64,000 nucleotides of DNA from G020348385 sp964538085 (GTDB taxonomy: Bacteria; Acidobacteriota; Aminicenantia; Aminicenantales; Aminicenantaceae): positions 124,001 to 188,000 of the forward strand of contig CAZIDF010000005.1 of assembly GCA_964538085.1 (NCBI GenBank), written 5' to 3'. How positions within the stretch are numbered: position 1 is the stretch's first letter; every line of letters starts with the position of its first letter. Below are positions 6,703 through 16,614 of the stretch, piece after piece. Below the pieces are notes generated by a model. The model ran no database searches. It saw only the letters and a program-made list of their open reading frames with translations, and was not told the DNA's origin. The translations under genes were made by a program, and so were the position numbers.

Positions 6703-9663
6703 ATGTGTTTAGAGCATAGAAATCATATATTCCAAATATCGATGGTCATAGCAGCCATCTTCCTGATTGGTTTGACTGGTTTGCAGGGGGAAAATTCCCA
6801 AGATGAAATCTTCCGGAGTTTTCGCTGGCGGAATATAGGCCCAGCCAACATGATGGGGAGGATATCGGCTCTGGATGCCCTTGATGATGATTACCGTATC
6901 GTGCTTGTGGGGAGTGCCTCAGGTGGAGTGTTCAAATCTACTAATGCCGGTGTCACCTGGAAGCCAATTTTTGATGATTACAGCAGTGCATCCATCGGAG
7001 ATGTGGCTTTTTTTCAGGCAGATCCCGACATAATCTGGGTGGGAACTGGCGAGGCTCACAATCGCAATAGTTCCGGCTGGGGAGACGGGATCTACAAATC
7101 TACAGATGGCGGGATAACTTTTCATAATATGGGATTGAAGGAAACGCATCAAATCGCCCGTATTGCCACCCATCCTACGGATCCGGACATCGTGTATGTT
7201 GCCGCTGTCGGCCATCTTTGGGGCTATTCTGGAACTCGTGGTTTGTTCAAGACAACGGATGGGGGGGAGACCTGGGAAAAATTGACGAACGGTCTTCCTG
7301 ATGATGAAAAAACCGGGTGCACAGAGATTAAAATGCATCCTGAGGATCCGGATATCCTGTTTTGTGCCATGTACCACCGCTTGCGAAAACCCTGGCACTT
7401 TCACAGCGGAGGTCCTGACGGCGGCTTATTCAAGACAACGGACGGAGGGAAGACCTGGCGTAAACTAATAAAAGGACTCCCTTCTGGAGATATCGGTCGG
7501 GTGGGGATCGATATCTGCACTTCCAAGCCGGATGTGGTGGTAGCCAGTGTGGAAGCCAGCGACCAGCTTCCTGCGGATATGAATGTTCCCGGCCCGGGTG
7601 TTTACCGTTCCGATGATGGAGGGGAGACTTGGCGCTATTTGCTCCGGCATACCAGCCGGCCTATGTATCACGGCCGGATTGCAGTCAATCCCTTGGATGA
7701 CAACCTGATTTATGTGATAGCCCGAGATTATCGTTTTTCAGCAGATGGCGGCAAGACTTTCAGAGGGAAACCATGGCGTGGCGCCGGTGGAGATGACCAT
7801 GATTTGTGGATTTCGCCAAAAGATAAAAATGTCTTTTATGTCGCATCCGACCAGGGTGCCCACCTGACATTGGACCATGGGAAGTCATTCCTCTCTTTCA
7901 ACAACATGGCCATCGCCCAGTATTACGCCATCGGGGTGGATATGCGTGATCCTTACTGGGTGTACGGGGGGATGCAGGATATTGGTGGTTTTGGGGGGCC
8001 CAGCAACAGCCGCGATTATCAGGGCATCCTGAACGACCACAATATCGAGGTCAACGGCGGAGATGGTTTTCACATGCAGGTCGATCCGACAGACTGGCGC
8101 ACCGTGTACACCGTCTGCCATGTGGGTGGATTGGGCCGGATCAACATGGAAACCCAGGAGTACAAACTCATCTCTCCTCGGCCAGAAAGTATAGTGAATT
8201 TTAATCGATATTTTGACCCGAATTTTCCGGAACAACCGGTGCGCTACTCCATTTTTCCTGGTGAGCACTGGCTCTGGCGACAATCAAGCCGGAGCAGCTA
8301 TTCGAGCCTGCTGCCGCCCCAGTTCCGGTATAACTGGAGCAGTCCTGTGATCGTGTCTTCCCACAATCCACACACCATCTATTTTGGGGGCAATCATATT
8401 TTCAAATCAAAAGACAGAGGTGATACCTGGCAGATAATCAGCCCTGATTTGACCACCAATGATCCAAAAAAGCGGAATTCCTCAGAATCCGGAGGCCTTA
8501 CTCATGAGGTAACCGGAGCGGAGAATCACTGCACGATCATCACGATTTCCGAATCCCCATTGGATGCCTCCATTTTATGGGTGGGCACGGATGATGGGAA
8601 TGTCCAGGTTACCAGGGATGGCGGGGTGAACTGGGTCAATGTCAGACCCAATATTCAAGATGTGCCCTCATGTACATGGGTGAGTCGGGTAGAGGCTTCT
8701 CACTTCCAGGAAGGTTCAGCCTATGTCACTTTCGATGGGCACCGCAACGATGATTTCACTCCTTATGTATTGAAGACCGATGATTTTGGTGCCACCTGGA
8801 CGGACATTTCTGGGAATATTCCTGATGGTCACAGTCTCTATGTCATCAAAGAAGATATCAAGAACGAAAATCTTTTGTTCGTCGGAACGGAGTTTGCCTG
8901 TTTTGCCACGATCGACGGTGGGAAAAATTGGCACCGTTTCATGAACAACATGCCCACCGTGGCGTTTCACGACTTGGTCATCCATCCCCGGGATTTTGAC
9001 TTGATCGCCGGGACCCACGGCCGCAGCATCTGGATCGTGGACGACCTGACTCCCCTTCAACAGCTCACCCCGGAAGTCCTGTCCAAGGATGTTCATCTCT
9101 TCGAGAACCGGACAGCTACCCGCTGGCAGTCCGTTTCCTTAGGGCGGCAACAGACGTTTTTTAAATTCAGAGGAGAAAATCCGCGCTCGGGTGCTTTCAT
9201 CCATTTTTATTTAAAATCTGTTCCAGAAGGAAAAGTCACCATGGAAATCCACGATCTAGAAGGAAAACGGCAGGCGAGCGTGAGGGTGTCTACAAAATCT
9301 GGGATTAACATGGTGCGGTGGAACATGAGTTTTCCTCCCTCGGATTCCGAGATCGCGGTCTTTCAAATTCACCTGGAGAAAGTCATTGGCGAGTTGTCCT
9401 CTCTAATAGAAACAGATCCCGAACGGACAGTTTTGTCGGAGATGCGGGAAAAGCTGAAAAAAGCAAAAACGGAGCAGGATCTTAGCCGGATACACCGCCA
9501 GATGATTCAAGACTTTGCCTATTATTCAGAAGGAAGGGATCTATTCGGCCCGGCCCTGGCATCGATGGATGCCCCAGCCGGAACATACCAGGTCATCCTG
9601 ACGGTAGAGGGACGTCCTTATTCAGGAACGGTCACCATTCGCAAGGATCCTTTATTAAAATAG
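6703..9663 (+). CDS. Secreted sortilin/VPS10-like BNR-repeat protein, copy 1
   Basis: 986 residues. A signal segment lies at about residues 12-28 (SMVIAAIFLIGLTGLQG). The body holds ten Asp-box (BNR) motifs of the form S/T-x-D-x-G-x-T-W, such as STDGGITFHN, TTDGGETWEK, SDDGGETWRY and TIDGGKNWHR. These mark a large beta-propeller of the sortilin N-terminal type that is often labelled glycosyl hydrolase, although no catalytic residues can be assigned. The last ~200 residues form a separate beta/helical domain. The start is ATG behind AAGGAGGAGG. A homologous gene follows in the same orientation 27 bases later, so this is a tandem duplication in one operon. Ligand or substrate is unknown; a surface or periplasmic location is inferred. 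Confidence 0.85.
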   Translation: MCLEHRNHIFQISMVIAAIFLIGLTGLQGENSQDEIFRSFRWRNIGPANMMGRISALDALDDDYRIVLVGSASGGVFKSTNAGVTWKPIFDDYSSASIGDVAFFQADPDIIWVGTGEAHNRNSSGWGDGIYKSTDGGITFHNMGLKETHQIARIATHPTDPDIVYVAAVGHLWGYSGTRGLFKTTDGGETWEKLTNGLPDDEKTGCTEIKMHPEDPDILFCAMYHRLRKPWHFHSGGPDGGLFKTTDGGKTWRKLIKGLPSGDIGRVGIDICTSKPDVVVASVEASDQLPADMNVPGPGVYRSDDGGETWRYLLRHTSRPMYHGRIAVNPLDDNLIYVIARDYRFSADGGKTFRGKPWRGAGGDDHDLWISPKDKNVFYVASDQGAHLTLDHGKSFLSFNNMAIAQYYAIGVDMRDPYWVYGGMQDIGGFGGPSNSRDYQGILNDHNIEVNGGDGFHMQVDPTDWRTVYTVCHVGGLGRINMETQEYKLISPRPESIVNFNRYFDPNFPEQPVRYSIFPGEHWLWRQSSRSSYSSLLPPQFRYNWSSPVIVSSHNPHTIYFGGNHIFKSKDRGDTWQIISPDLTTNDPKKRNSSESGGLTHEVTGAENHCTIITISESPLDASILWVGTDDGNVQVTRDGGVNWVNVRPNIQDVPSCTWVSRVEASHFQEGSAYVTFDGHRNDDFTPYVLKTDDFGATWTDISGNIPDGHSLYVIKEDIKNENLLFVGTEFACFATIDGGKNWHRFMNNMPTVAFHDLVIHPRDFDLIAGTHGRSIWIVDDLTPLQQLTPEVLSKDVHLFENRTATRWQSVSLGRQQTFFKFRGENPRSGAFIHFYLKSVPEGKVTMEIHDLEGKRQASVRVSTKSGINMVRWNMSFPPSDSEIAVFQIHLEKVIGELSSLIETDPERTVLSEMREKLKKAKTEQDLSRIHRQMIQDFAYYSEGRDLFGPALASMDAPAGTYQVILTVEGRPYSGTVTIRKDPLLK

Positions 9664-9690
9664 AAAAATTGGGAATAAGGAGATGTGCAA

Positions 9691-12600
9691 ATGAGAAAAG
9701 CCCTTTTTTACACAAGTTTGGTCCTGTTGATTTTTCTGATCGCAGGTTTGTCTGCCCAGATATTTGCGCAGAATCAGGATTCAGATTCCAGCCCCATCTA
9801 TGATCCTTCACTTTTTGAAGGCCTCAAGTATCGTTGTATCGGGCCATCCCGGGGAGGGCGTGTGACCACGGTTACCGGCATTGCCTCCCAGCCCTCTGTT
9901 TTTTATATGGGGGCCACAGGAGGTGGCGTATGGAAGACTGTTGATTATGGACAGAATTGGAGCAATGTGACCGACGGCTATTTGGAAACAGGTTCGATCG
10001 GAGCCATCCAGGTTGCCGATTCCAATCCGGATATCATTTATGTCGGGACCGGTTCGGACGGTATACGCAGCAATGTGATCACAGGGCGTGGGGTGTATAA
10101 ATCCGAGAACGCCGGGAAGACTTGGAAATTTTTGGGGCTCCGGGATGTGGGCCAGATCGGGGCTGTGGAGGTCCATCCAGACAATCCCGACATCGTGTTT
10201 GTCGCTGCCATCGGCAATGTGTTCGGCCCGAGCCCTGACCGTGGCGTTTACAGATCTCTCGACGGTGGAGACAGTTGGGAAAATGTGCTTTTCCTATCCG
10301 ATAGGACAGGTGCCGTGGATCTTGAATTCTGTCCGGATAATCCTGATGAGATCTATGCTGCTTTCTGGCATTGTGAACGGAAGCCTTGGACGATCATAAG
10401 CGGGGCTGAAGAAGGTGGCGTTTTTAAATCATCCGATGGCGGAGCCACTTGGATTCACCTGACAGAGGGGCTTCCTCAAGATTTGATCGGGAAAAGCGAC
10501 CTCGCTGTCTCTCCGGCAGATCCTGACCGTGTCTATGTGTTGATGGAAGCCGCTCCAGGTGGCGGATTCTATCGTTCTGATGACCGTGGGCAAAGTTTCG
10601 AGCTCGTCTCGGACAAGGAAGAACTGGTGAACAGGCCTTTTTATTACACCAACCTGGATGCCGACCCGACAAATGCCGACATTCTGTATGTCAACACCGG
10701 CCGTTTTTGGAAGTCTCAAGATGCGGGAAAAACATGGCAGAACCGGTCCACTCCTCACGGGGATAACCATGACATGTGGATCAATCCCTTAAATCCAGAT
10801 GTATTTATCCAATCGAATGATGGCGGAGCCAATGTGACCTTGGATGGCGGGACAACGTGGTCGACCCAGTTTAACCAGCCGACAGCCGAGCTTTATCAGG
10901 TCGATATCGACGATCAATTTCCATATTGGGTATATGCCGGCCAACAAGATAGCAGCACAATCGCCGTCCCCTCTTTGCCCCCTTCTTCTTCACCGGTAGG
11001 CCCTATGGGCTACTGGATATCCATAGGCGGATGCGAAACCGGCCCTGCTGTGCCCAAACCAGGTAACCACAATATCGTTTATGCCAACTGCAAGGGAAGG
11101 TTCGGGCGATACAACAAAAAAACCGGACAGGAGATGCAATTTTATGTCGGTGCAGCCGATATATACGGCCACAATCCCAAGGACCTGAAATACCGCTTCC
11201 AACGGGTTTCCCCGATCCATGTTTCCCCTCACGATCCAGAAGTGGTCTATCATGCCTCCCAATATCTTCATCGGACCACAGACGGGGGAGTCACGTGGGA
11301 GACCATCTCGCCAGATCTGACTGAATTCGATCCTTCCAAACAGGTTATTTCCGGTTCCCCGATCACACGGGATATCACAGGCGAAGAATACTACAGCACG
11401 ATTTATGCGGTTCGGGAATCTCCGTTGGAAAAAGGCCTTATTTGGGTAGGCGCCAACGATGGGCCCATCCATGTCACCCGGGATGGTGGCAAAACATGGA
11501 CGAACGTGACACCCAAAGATCTTCCTCCTGGCGGGCGCGTCCAGAATGTGGAACCATCTCCCCACCGGGCCAGCAAAGCTTATGTGGCTGTCTACCGGTA
11601 CTTGATGAATGACTGGCAACCATACATTTACCGAACGGAGGACTATGGCCAGACATGGACACGGTTGACAAGCGGCCGGAATGGTATCCCTGAAGATTTC
11701 CCCACCCGGGTTGTGCGGGAAGATCCCGACCGGGAAGGCCTTTTGTATGCCGGAACGGAGTTCGGCATGTTCATCTCCTTCGATGATGGGGCTCACTGGC
11801 AATCCTTCCAGCTCAACCTTCCTGTTACGCCGGTAACTGACATCAAGGTTCATCAAAAAGACCTTGTGCTCTCCACGATGGGACGCTCATTCTGGGTCCT
11901 GGACAATGTCACTCCGCTACATCAACTCGGGGAAAAAATAGGGGAATCCCCATTCCATTTGTATTCTCCGCGCGATGCTTATCGTATGCATTACCGCTCC
12001 CGTTCTTTCAGGGGTGCTGCGCAAGTGCCTGAGTATCTTCAACCTGGTGTCATGATCGATTATTCTTTGGCCGAAAATCCGGAGGATATGGTTGTTTTGG
12101 ACATCCTGGATGACAACGATAATCTAATCCGTTCGTTTTCCAGCAAACGGCAGAGTATTCACCTGGAGGGACTTGCGTTCGATGTCCTCGTGGAAGAGCT
12201 TAAACGGGCGGGCGGACCGTTGCTCCCCTCTAAGCAGGGAATGAATAGGTTCTTTTGGGATATGCGGCATGCCGGGGCTTTGAATCAGAGAGCAGGTATG
12301 GGCGGAAGAGGAGGACCCTTTATTGCTCCAGGAAGATACCGGGCAAAACTTGTCATCGGAGACTGGAGTCACACCGAAACATTCCGGGTGCTGGTCGATC
12401 CCCGGGTGACGGAAGACGGCATAACTCAGGCAGACTTGGTGGCACAAGAATCCCTTAGCCTTCAGGTCCGGGATACGATGAGTTTGGCCAATGGATTAGT
12501 GCAACGTATTCGCAAGGCCCGGGAGTCTGTAGAAGTCAGCCAAAAAAAAAAGGGAGGATTGAATGCCGTATACGCAAAACTCGTGACGGCAACAGGCCCC

Positions 12601-12762
12601 TATCCCCAACCTATGCTAGTCGATCAAATCTCTTATCTCTCTTCCATGCTCGACAGGGCGGACCAAAAACCTGGACGAGATGCCTATGTGCGGTTCGATG
12701 AATTGAATCGAGAGCTCTCTCTTCATGTTTCTGAGGTCAACAAAATTCTGGGAGAAAAGTAG
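9691..12762 (+). CDS. Secreted sortilin/VPS10-like BNR-repeat protein, copy 2
   Basis: 1023 residues, a paralogue of the preceding gene. After a signal peptide (RKALFYTSLVLLIFLIAGLS) it opens with SLFEGLKYRCIGPSRGGRV, parallel to FRWRNIGPANMMGRI of copy 1. It then carries about eleven Asp-box motifs (TVDYGQNWSN, SLDGGDSWEN, SQDAGKTWQN, TRDGGKTWTN and others). The C-terminal ~230 residues contain a Gly-rich stretch and a helical end. The ATG at 9691 is chosen over a GTG at 9685 because AAGGAG (9677-9682) is correctly spaced. It converges on the DUF3943 gene with 11 bases between stops. Function beyond beta-propeller binding cannot be assigned. Confidence 0.85.
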   Translation: MRKALFYTSLVLLIFLIAGLSAQIFAQNQDSDSSPIYDPSLFEGLKYRCIGPSRGGRVTTVTGIASQPSVFYMGATGGGVWKTVDYGQNWSNVTDGYLETGSIGAIQVADSNPDIIYVGTGSDGIRSNVITGRGVYKSENAGKTWKFLGLRDVGQIGAVEVHPDNPDIVFVAAIGNVFGPSPDRGVYRSLDGGDSWENVLFLSDRTGAVDLEFCPDNPDEIYAAFWHCERKPWTIISGAEEGGVFKSSDGGATWIHLTEGLPQDLIGKSDLAVSPADPDRVYVLMEAAPGGGFYRSDDRGQSFELVSDKEELVNRPFYYTNLDADPTNADILYVNTGRFWKSQDAGKTWQNRSTPHGDNHDMWINPLNPDVFIQSNDGGANVTLDGGTTWSTQFNQPTAELYQVDIDDQFPYWVYAGQQDSSTIAVPSLPPSSSPVGPMGYWISIGGCETGPAVPKPGNHNIVYANCKGRFGRYNKKTGQEMQFYVGAADIYGHNPKDLKYRFQRVSPIHVSPHDPEVVYHASQYLHRTTDGGVTWETISPDLTEFDPSKQVISGSPITRDITGEEYYSTIYAVRESPLEKGLIWVGANDGPIHVTRDGGKTWTNVTPKDLPPGGRVQNVEPSPHRASKAYVAVYRYLMNDWQPYIYRTEDYGQTWTRLTSGRNGIPEDFPTRVVREDPDREGLLYAGTEFGMFISFDDGAHWQSFQLNLPVTPVTDIKVHQKDLVLSTMGRSFWVLDNVTPLHQLGEKIGESPFHLYSPRDAYRMHYRSRSFRGAAQVPEYLQPGVMIDYSLAENPEDMVVLDILDDNDNLIRSFSSKRQSIHLEGLAFDVLVEELKRAGGPLLPSKQGMNRFFWDMRHAGALNQRAGMGGRGGPFIAPGRYRAKLVIGDWSHTETFRVLVDPRVTEDGITQADLVAQESLSLQVRDTMSLANGLVQRIRKARESVEVSQKKKGGLNAVYAKLVTATGPYPQPMLVDQISYLSSMLDRADQKPGRDAYVRFDELNRELSLHVSEVNKILGEK

Positions 12763-12773
12763 AGGAGGTATTC

Positions 12774-14225
12774 TTAGAAATTAAGAACATACATTGCCCG
12801 GATGGCATTTTTGCTTATCGTCAAGCGTTGGTCATCTAAACGACCGTTTCGAAGATAGTAATCGTATCCAAGAGATATCTGGGATTTTTCTGACATATCG
12901 AAGTTGAGATCGAGAGATATCACAGACATGAATTCGTTCGCATCGGCAAGCGTCGCATGTACCCAATACTGGGAAAAACCTGTGTTCAAACTGCCGAGAC
13001 CTTTTTTCCCGAGTTCGAACTTTACCTTTCCCATGATCCCTGGACCGAAGTGATAGGGTTCGTTGCCTTCTGCTTCGTAGTTGGGCTGTGAGTATGGGAT
13101 AGTTGCGCTGGAACTTCCAAATACGAATGAGAGAATTCCTGAAGTATTAAAGAAAAGATTTGACGCGGATCCAGAGGAAGTTGCAAAACCTGGTCCAAAT
13201 CCAACGGTCGACATCTTTTCAGCGATGTGCGAATTGATGTAATCGTAGAGCCCGAACAGACCGGCACAACCACTTTGGAATTTTTTTCCAAAAAGGATGC
13301 CGTATGTGGAAATCTCGGGATCCCTAAAACCCATTTCACTGATTCCTAATTTGGCATCGAAAGTGAACCAATCATACGGTTTTATTTTTGAATCGCTTTT
13401 ATAAAAGAGGTCTTTGTACACGAAACGTGTTTCGACAAACATGATAAATTGATCCTCGGATGAATAAGAGGCACCAAAAGGAAGTTTGAAATCGTAATGG
13501 TGTTCCGCCCCGAATCTCTCTCTGCCAAAATCATTCCCCGAGGTTCTTTTGATCCCGACGATTGGGTTGACTAGAAATTTAAAAGCTTGCATAAGAGTCC
13601 TGCCGATTCCTGTTTCATTCTCGTAGGAAATGAGATTTGCCATCCTATACAATGCTTCACCCAGATGGATTCCCCCGAATGAGGAAAAAAATAGATCATT
13701 TTTTGCTGGCAGTTCGTTTTCCCCAAAATATTCCCAAGAGAGGCTTCCTAGAAATGTGTATACCGAAGACTCGAAGAAACTCATTCCTTGGGATCGGGCG
13801 ATAGAATGATATATGGCTCCGTGGTAAGGGTGCATGAACTGGTTGGTTCCGAAAGGGTCGTAATCCCAGACAAAGCCTGTTTTGAGATTATCCGTGATGG
13901 TTTGGAATGAAATGTGTGCCCATTTACTCTTGAGGACGTACCTATCGATTGTCCAAAGGAGTAAATTGAGCTTAGTGATACTCCAAATGGGTTTGAGATA
14001 ATTCTTATTATTTTGCGGAGATGTGATTGTGTTTAGATCCAACCCTATAGAAAAAGAACCCGGATTGTCTTCAACCAAAGAAAAATGAGCGATGAGGTCT
14101 TTTATCTGGATCGGAAACTTTTTATCGTTTGAGGAGTTCTGATCCTCCTTGGGGTCACTTTTGAGAAGAGTTGAAGAAAAAAGGATGAGAATGACGATCG
14201 AAAAAAGAATTAGACTTTTTCTCAT
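12774..14225 (-). CDS. DUF3943-type predicted outer membrane protein
   Basis: 483 residues with a signal peptide (RKSLILFSIVILILFSSTLL). The central segment GFVWDYDPFGTNQFMHPYHG, then AIYHSIARSQGMSFFESSVY and SFGGIHLGEALYRMANLI, is the hallmark of DUF3943 proteins. The second half alternates amphipathic strands and ends in an aromatic residue (MYVLNF), as outer membrane barrels do. The family function is not known to me. The gene stands alone on the minus strand, convergent with the BNR pair and divergent from the M28 peptidase. Confidence 0.75.
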   Translation of the reverse strand: MRKSLILFSIVILILFSSTLLKSDPKEDQNSSNDKKFPIQIKDLIAHFSLVEDNPGSFSIGLDLNTITSPQNNKNYLKPIWSITKLNLLLWTIDRYVLKSKWAHISFQTITDNLKTGFVWDYDPFGTNQFMHPYHGAIYHSIARSQGMSFFESSVYTFLGSLSWEYFGENELPAKNDLFFSSFGGIHLGEALYRMANLISYENETGIGRTLMQAFKFLVNPIVGIKRTSGNDFGRERFGAEHHYDFKLPFGASYSSEDQFIMFVETRFVYKDLFYKSDSKIKPYDWFTFDAKLGISEMGFRDPEISTYGILFGKKFQSGCAGLFGLYDYINSHIAEKMSTVGFGPGFATSSGSASNLFFNTSGILSFVFGSSSATIPYSQPNYEAEGNEPYHFGPGIMGKVKFELGKKGLGSLNTGFSQYWVHATLADANEFMSVISLDLNFDMSEKSQISLGYDYYLRNGRLDDQRLTISKNAIRAMYVLNF

Positions 14226-14413
14226 GCTCTTACCATATTTATTTTACATCCAGGAAAACAAAAAAAAAAGAGAAAAAATTGGGGGCTCGCCATAAGGTAC
14301 CACCCTGTAAATGATTGGAAAGCGGAGGAGAAGGAAGATGAAACCAGGATTTCATTGACCGGGGATTTTGGGTGTGGTATATGCAAGAGTCGAGTTTATG
14401 GTAGGAGGAGCAT

Positions 14414-16513
14414 GTGATTAAACGTATGCATATAGCATGTTTGCTCGGGATCTTATCGTTAGGTTGTATGGCCATGGCGCAAATGACGCCGTGGAAGATA
14501 TGGACGCTGCTTCCTGAGAAGCAGATGGATGAAATCATCGGGGAAGCCTCAGGGGAAACCGCGTGGAACACGATACTGGAGACCGGAGGTTATAACCAAG
14601 ATCGGCCAGCTGAAGAATATGCTGGAACGTTTTATGAAGCGCAGTACATCTATGACCAACTAAAAAAATACGAACTTCCCGGAGCGGAAATCGTCCGGTT
14701 TCCTGGAGGGAAAACTTGGGATGGGATAAAGGGAGAACTATGGGAGATAGAACCGAAGCGGCAAAAACTCGCCTCCTACCAGGACCTCCGGGCGATGCTC
14801 GCCAGCGGAAGCACTTCTGCAGATGTGAAGGCAGAGCTAGTTTGGGTGGGCCATGGAACGGAGGATGAGATCAAAGATGCCGGGGTTGAGGGGAAGATCG
14901 TTGTCACCGAAGGAAGCCTGAGCTCTGTCCATAATTTGGCTTGCTTGAAACTGGGTGCATTGGGTGTCATTTCCATGCAATCATCGAGGCCCTATTTCGA
15001 TCCTCTCCAAATCCCTTGGGGAGGATTGAGAAGTTTCCGTCAGGATGCCAAAAATCAGCCAAAATTCGGATTTTATTTGCCCATCCGAGAGGGAGCTGCT
15101 CTTAAGGATCGTTTGCTGGATGGCGAGAAAATTAAGGTTCATGCCCAAGTGGAATCCCGTATGGAACCCTACGAGATCCAGGATGTTGTCTGTCACATCC
15201 CTGGTACCGATCCAGCTGCCGATGAGATCATTTTTTCGGCTCATCTATTCGAGGGATACACCAAGCAGGGGGCGAACGACAATAAGTCTGGATCCGCAAC
15301 TATCCTTGAGGTTGCGCGCATGCTCCACACATTGATCGAAGAAGGGAGGCTGCCCCGGCCTAAGAGGACGATCCGCTTTATTTGGGTGCCTGAATTCTCC
15401 GGAACCATTCCCTGGGTCAATGCCAACAAAGACCTCATGGATAGAACCTTATGCAACATCAACCTGGATATGGTGGGCGAATGGTTGAGCTTAAATCAGG
15501 CGTTTATGACTATGGTCCGTACAACGTTCGGAAACGCTCATTATGTCAATGATGTCATGGAGAACTACTACCGTTACATTGGCGAAGGCAATGTCGATCG
15601 TTGGGTTGCCGGGGGCAAGCTGCGGCGTATCGTTGCCCCATCTGGTTCGGATGAGCCGTTTTATTATCTTATCGATACTCATTCAGGGGCTTCCGACCAT
15701 GAAGTTTTCAATGACTGGGGTGTTCAGGTTCCTGGGGTATGCATGAATGCTTGGCCTGACCAGTGGTATCACACATCGGGAGATAGGGCGGACAAGGCTG
15801 ATCCTACACAGCTCAAGCGGGTGTCGATAATAGGGGCTGCTGCGGCCTACACGATCGCCAGTGCCGATGATTTTATGGCTAAAAAGATTGCCGGAGAGAC
15901 AACGAGCAACGGGACGCGACGTTTGGGTCATCAGTTGGTGATCGCACTAGAAATTTTGAATGATGCAACGACTGAGACATTGGCCGATTCTTATAAAACC
16001 GCACGTGCCCAAGTTGAAACAGCCTTGGCTAACGAAAAGGTGACTCTGGCCACAGTTTTGGAACTTGCCAAGGATAAAAATGATGTCGGTTCTTACCTAA
16101 AAATCATGGAGTCGACTATCGATTCAGTAGGTAAGGCCTCCTTGGCAGCGCTGGATAAACATATGGAATCCGTGGCGAAGAATCTGAAGGTCAAGCCTGT
16201 CAAAATCGTGTGGAGCGAGCAGGAAAAAAAGGCGGCGAATATAGTTCCAAAACCTACGGATAAAGTTAAAGAAAATGGATACCGAGGGTATTCACAATTC
16301 ATCGCGAAGGTACCAAAGTCGGAAAGAGATAAATTTCTTTATTCCAGACAGGATATCGCCAGCACCAGCGAGCTGCAGTCTTTGATCGATGGAAAACGGA
16401 GTGTGCTCGATATTAAGTTAAGTCTCGATACCCAGTATCAACAAAAGTCCAAACTGGAGAGCGTTCTCAACTATATCCAGATCCTTAAACTCGCCGGCCT
16501 CGTAGATTTTTAA
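14414..16513 (+). CDS. M28-family zinc peptidase with PA-like insert
   Basis: 699 residues with a signal peptide (RMHIACLLGILSLGCMAMAQ). A PA-like domain occupies roughly residues 100-250 (AELVWVGHGTEDEIKDAGVE, GKIVVTEGSL). The catalytic M28 domain follows with ligand candidates His in FSAHLFEG, Asp in GANDNKSGSA, Glu in WVPEFSG, Asp in INLDMVGE and His in ASDHEVFND. The usual EE pair of M28 (catalytic base plus ligand) reads PE here, as in some divergent subfamilies. The ~200-residue C-terminal part is helical and unassigned. The GTG start has AGGAGGAG immediately upstream; no ATG is better placed. Likely a secreted aminopeptidase-type enzyme. Its stop codon touches the inverted repeat at 16512. 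Confidence 0.8.
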   Translation: MIKRMHIACLLGILSLGCMAMAQMTPWKIWTLLPEKQMDEIIGEASGETAWNTILETGGYNQDRPAEEYAGTFYEAQYIYDQLKKYELPGAEIVRFPGGKTWDGIKGELWEIEPKRQKLASYQDLRAMLASGSTSADVKAELVWVGHGTEDEIKDAGVEGKIVVTEGSLSSVHNLACLKLGALGVISMQSSRPYFDPLQIPWGGLRSFRQDAKNQPKFGFYLPIREGAALKDRLLDGEKIKVHAQVESRMEPYEIQDVVCHIPGTDPAADEIIFSAHLFEGYTKQGANDNKSGSATILEVARMLHTLIEEGRLPRPKRTIRFIWVPEFSGTIPWVNANKDLMDRTLCNINLDMVGEWLSLNQAFMTMVRTTFGNAHYVNDVMENYYRYIGEGNVDRWVAGGKLRRIVAPSGSDEPFYYLIDTHSGASDHEVFNDWGVQVPGVCMNAWPDQWYHTSGDRADKADPTQLKRVSIIGAAAAYTIASADDFMAKKIAGETTSNGTRRLGHQLVIALEILNDATTETLADSYKTARAQVETALANEKVTLATVLELAKDKNDVGSYLKIMESTIDSVGKASLAALDKHMESVAKNLKVKPVKIVWSEQEKKAANIVPKPTDKVKENGYRGYSQFIAKVPKSERDKFLYSRQDIASTSELQSLIDGKRSVLDIKLSLDTQYQQKSKLESVLNYIQILKLAGLVDF

Positions 16514-16614
16514 TTGGGGACAGGATATGCTTTCACCTATTTAAAGGTAATTTAGGCACAATTATTAAATAGGTGAAAGCATATCCTGTCCCCAATTCTA
16601 TGCTGTCCCCAATT
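16512..16614. repeat. REP/MITE-like palindromic element with 33-bp perfect inverted repeat
   Basis: The arms 16512-16544 and 16565-16597 are perfect reverse complements (33 bp) around a 20-nt loop. Each arm begins at the outside with AATTGGGGACAG. A further half-copy, TATGCTGTCCCCAATT (16599-16614), follows directly. GGGGACAG-type termini are characteristic of REP-like elements moved by IS200-type tyrosine transposases (family knowledge). No transposase is in this window. The element fills the space between two convergent genes, and as RNA it could also end transcription from both sides. Confidence 0.8.

Noticed and set aside
10990..11856. 288-codon frame antisense to BNR copy 2
   Set aside because: Shadow frame opposite a clear propeller domain.
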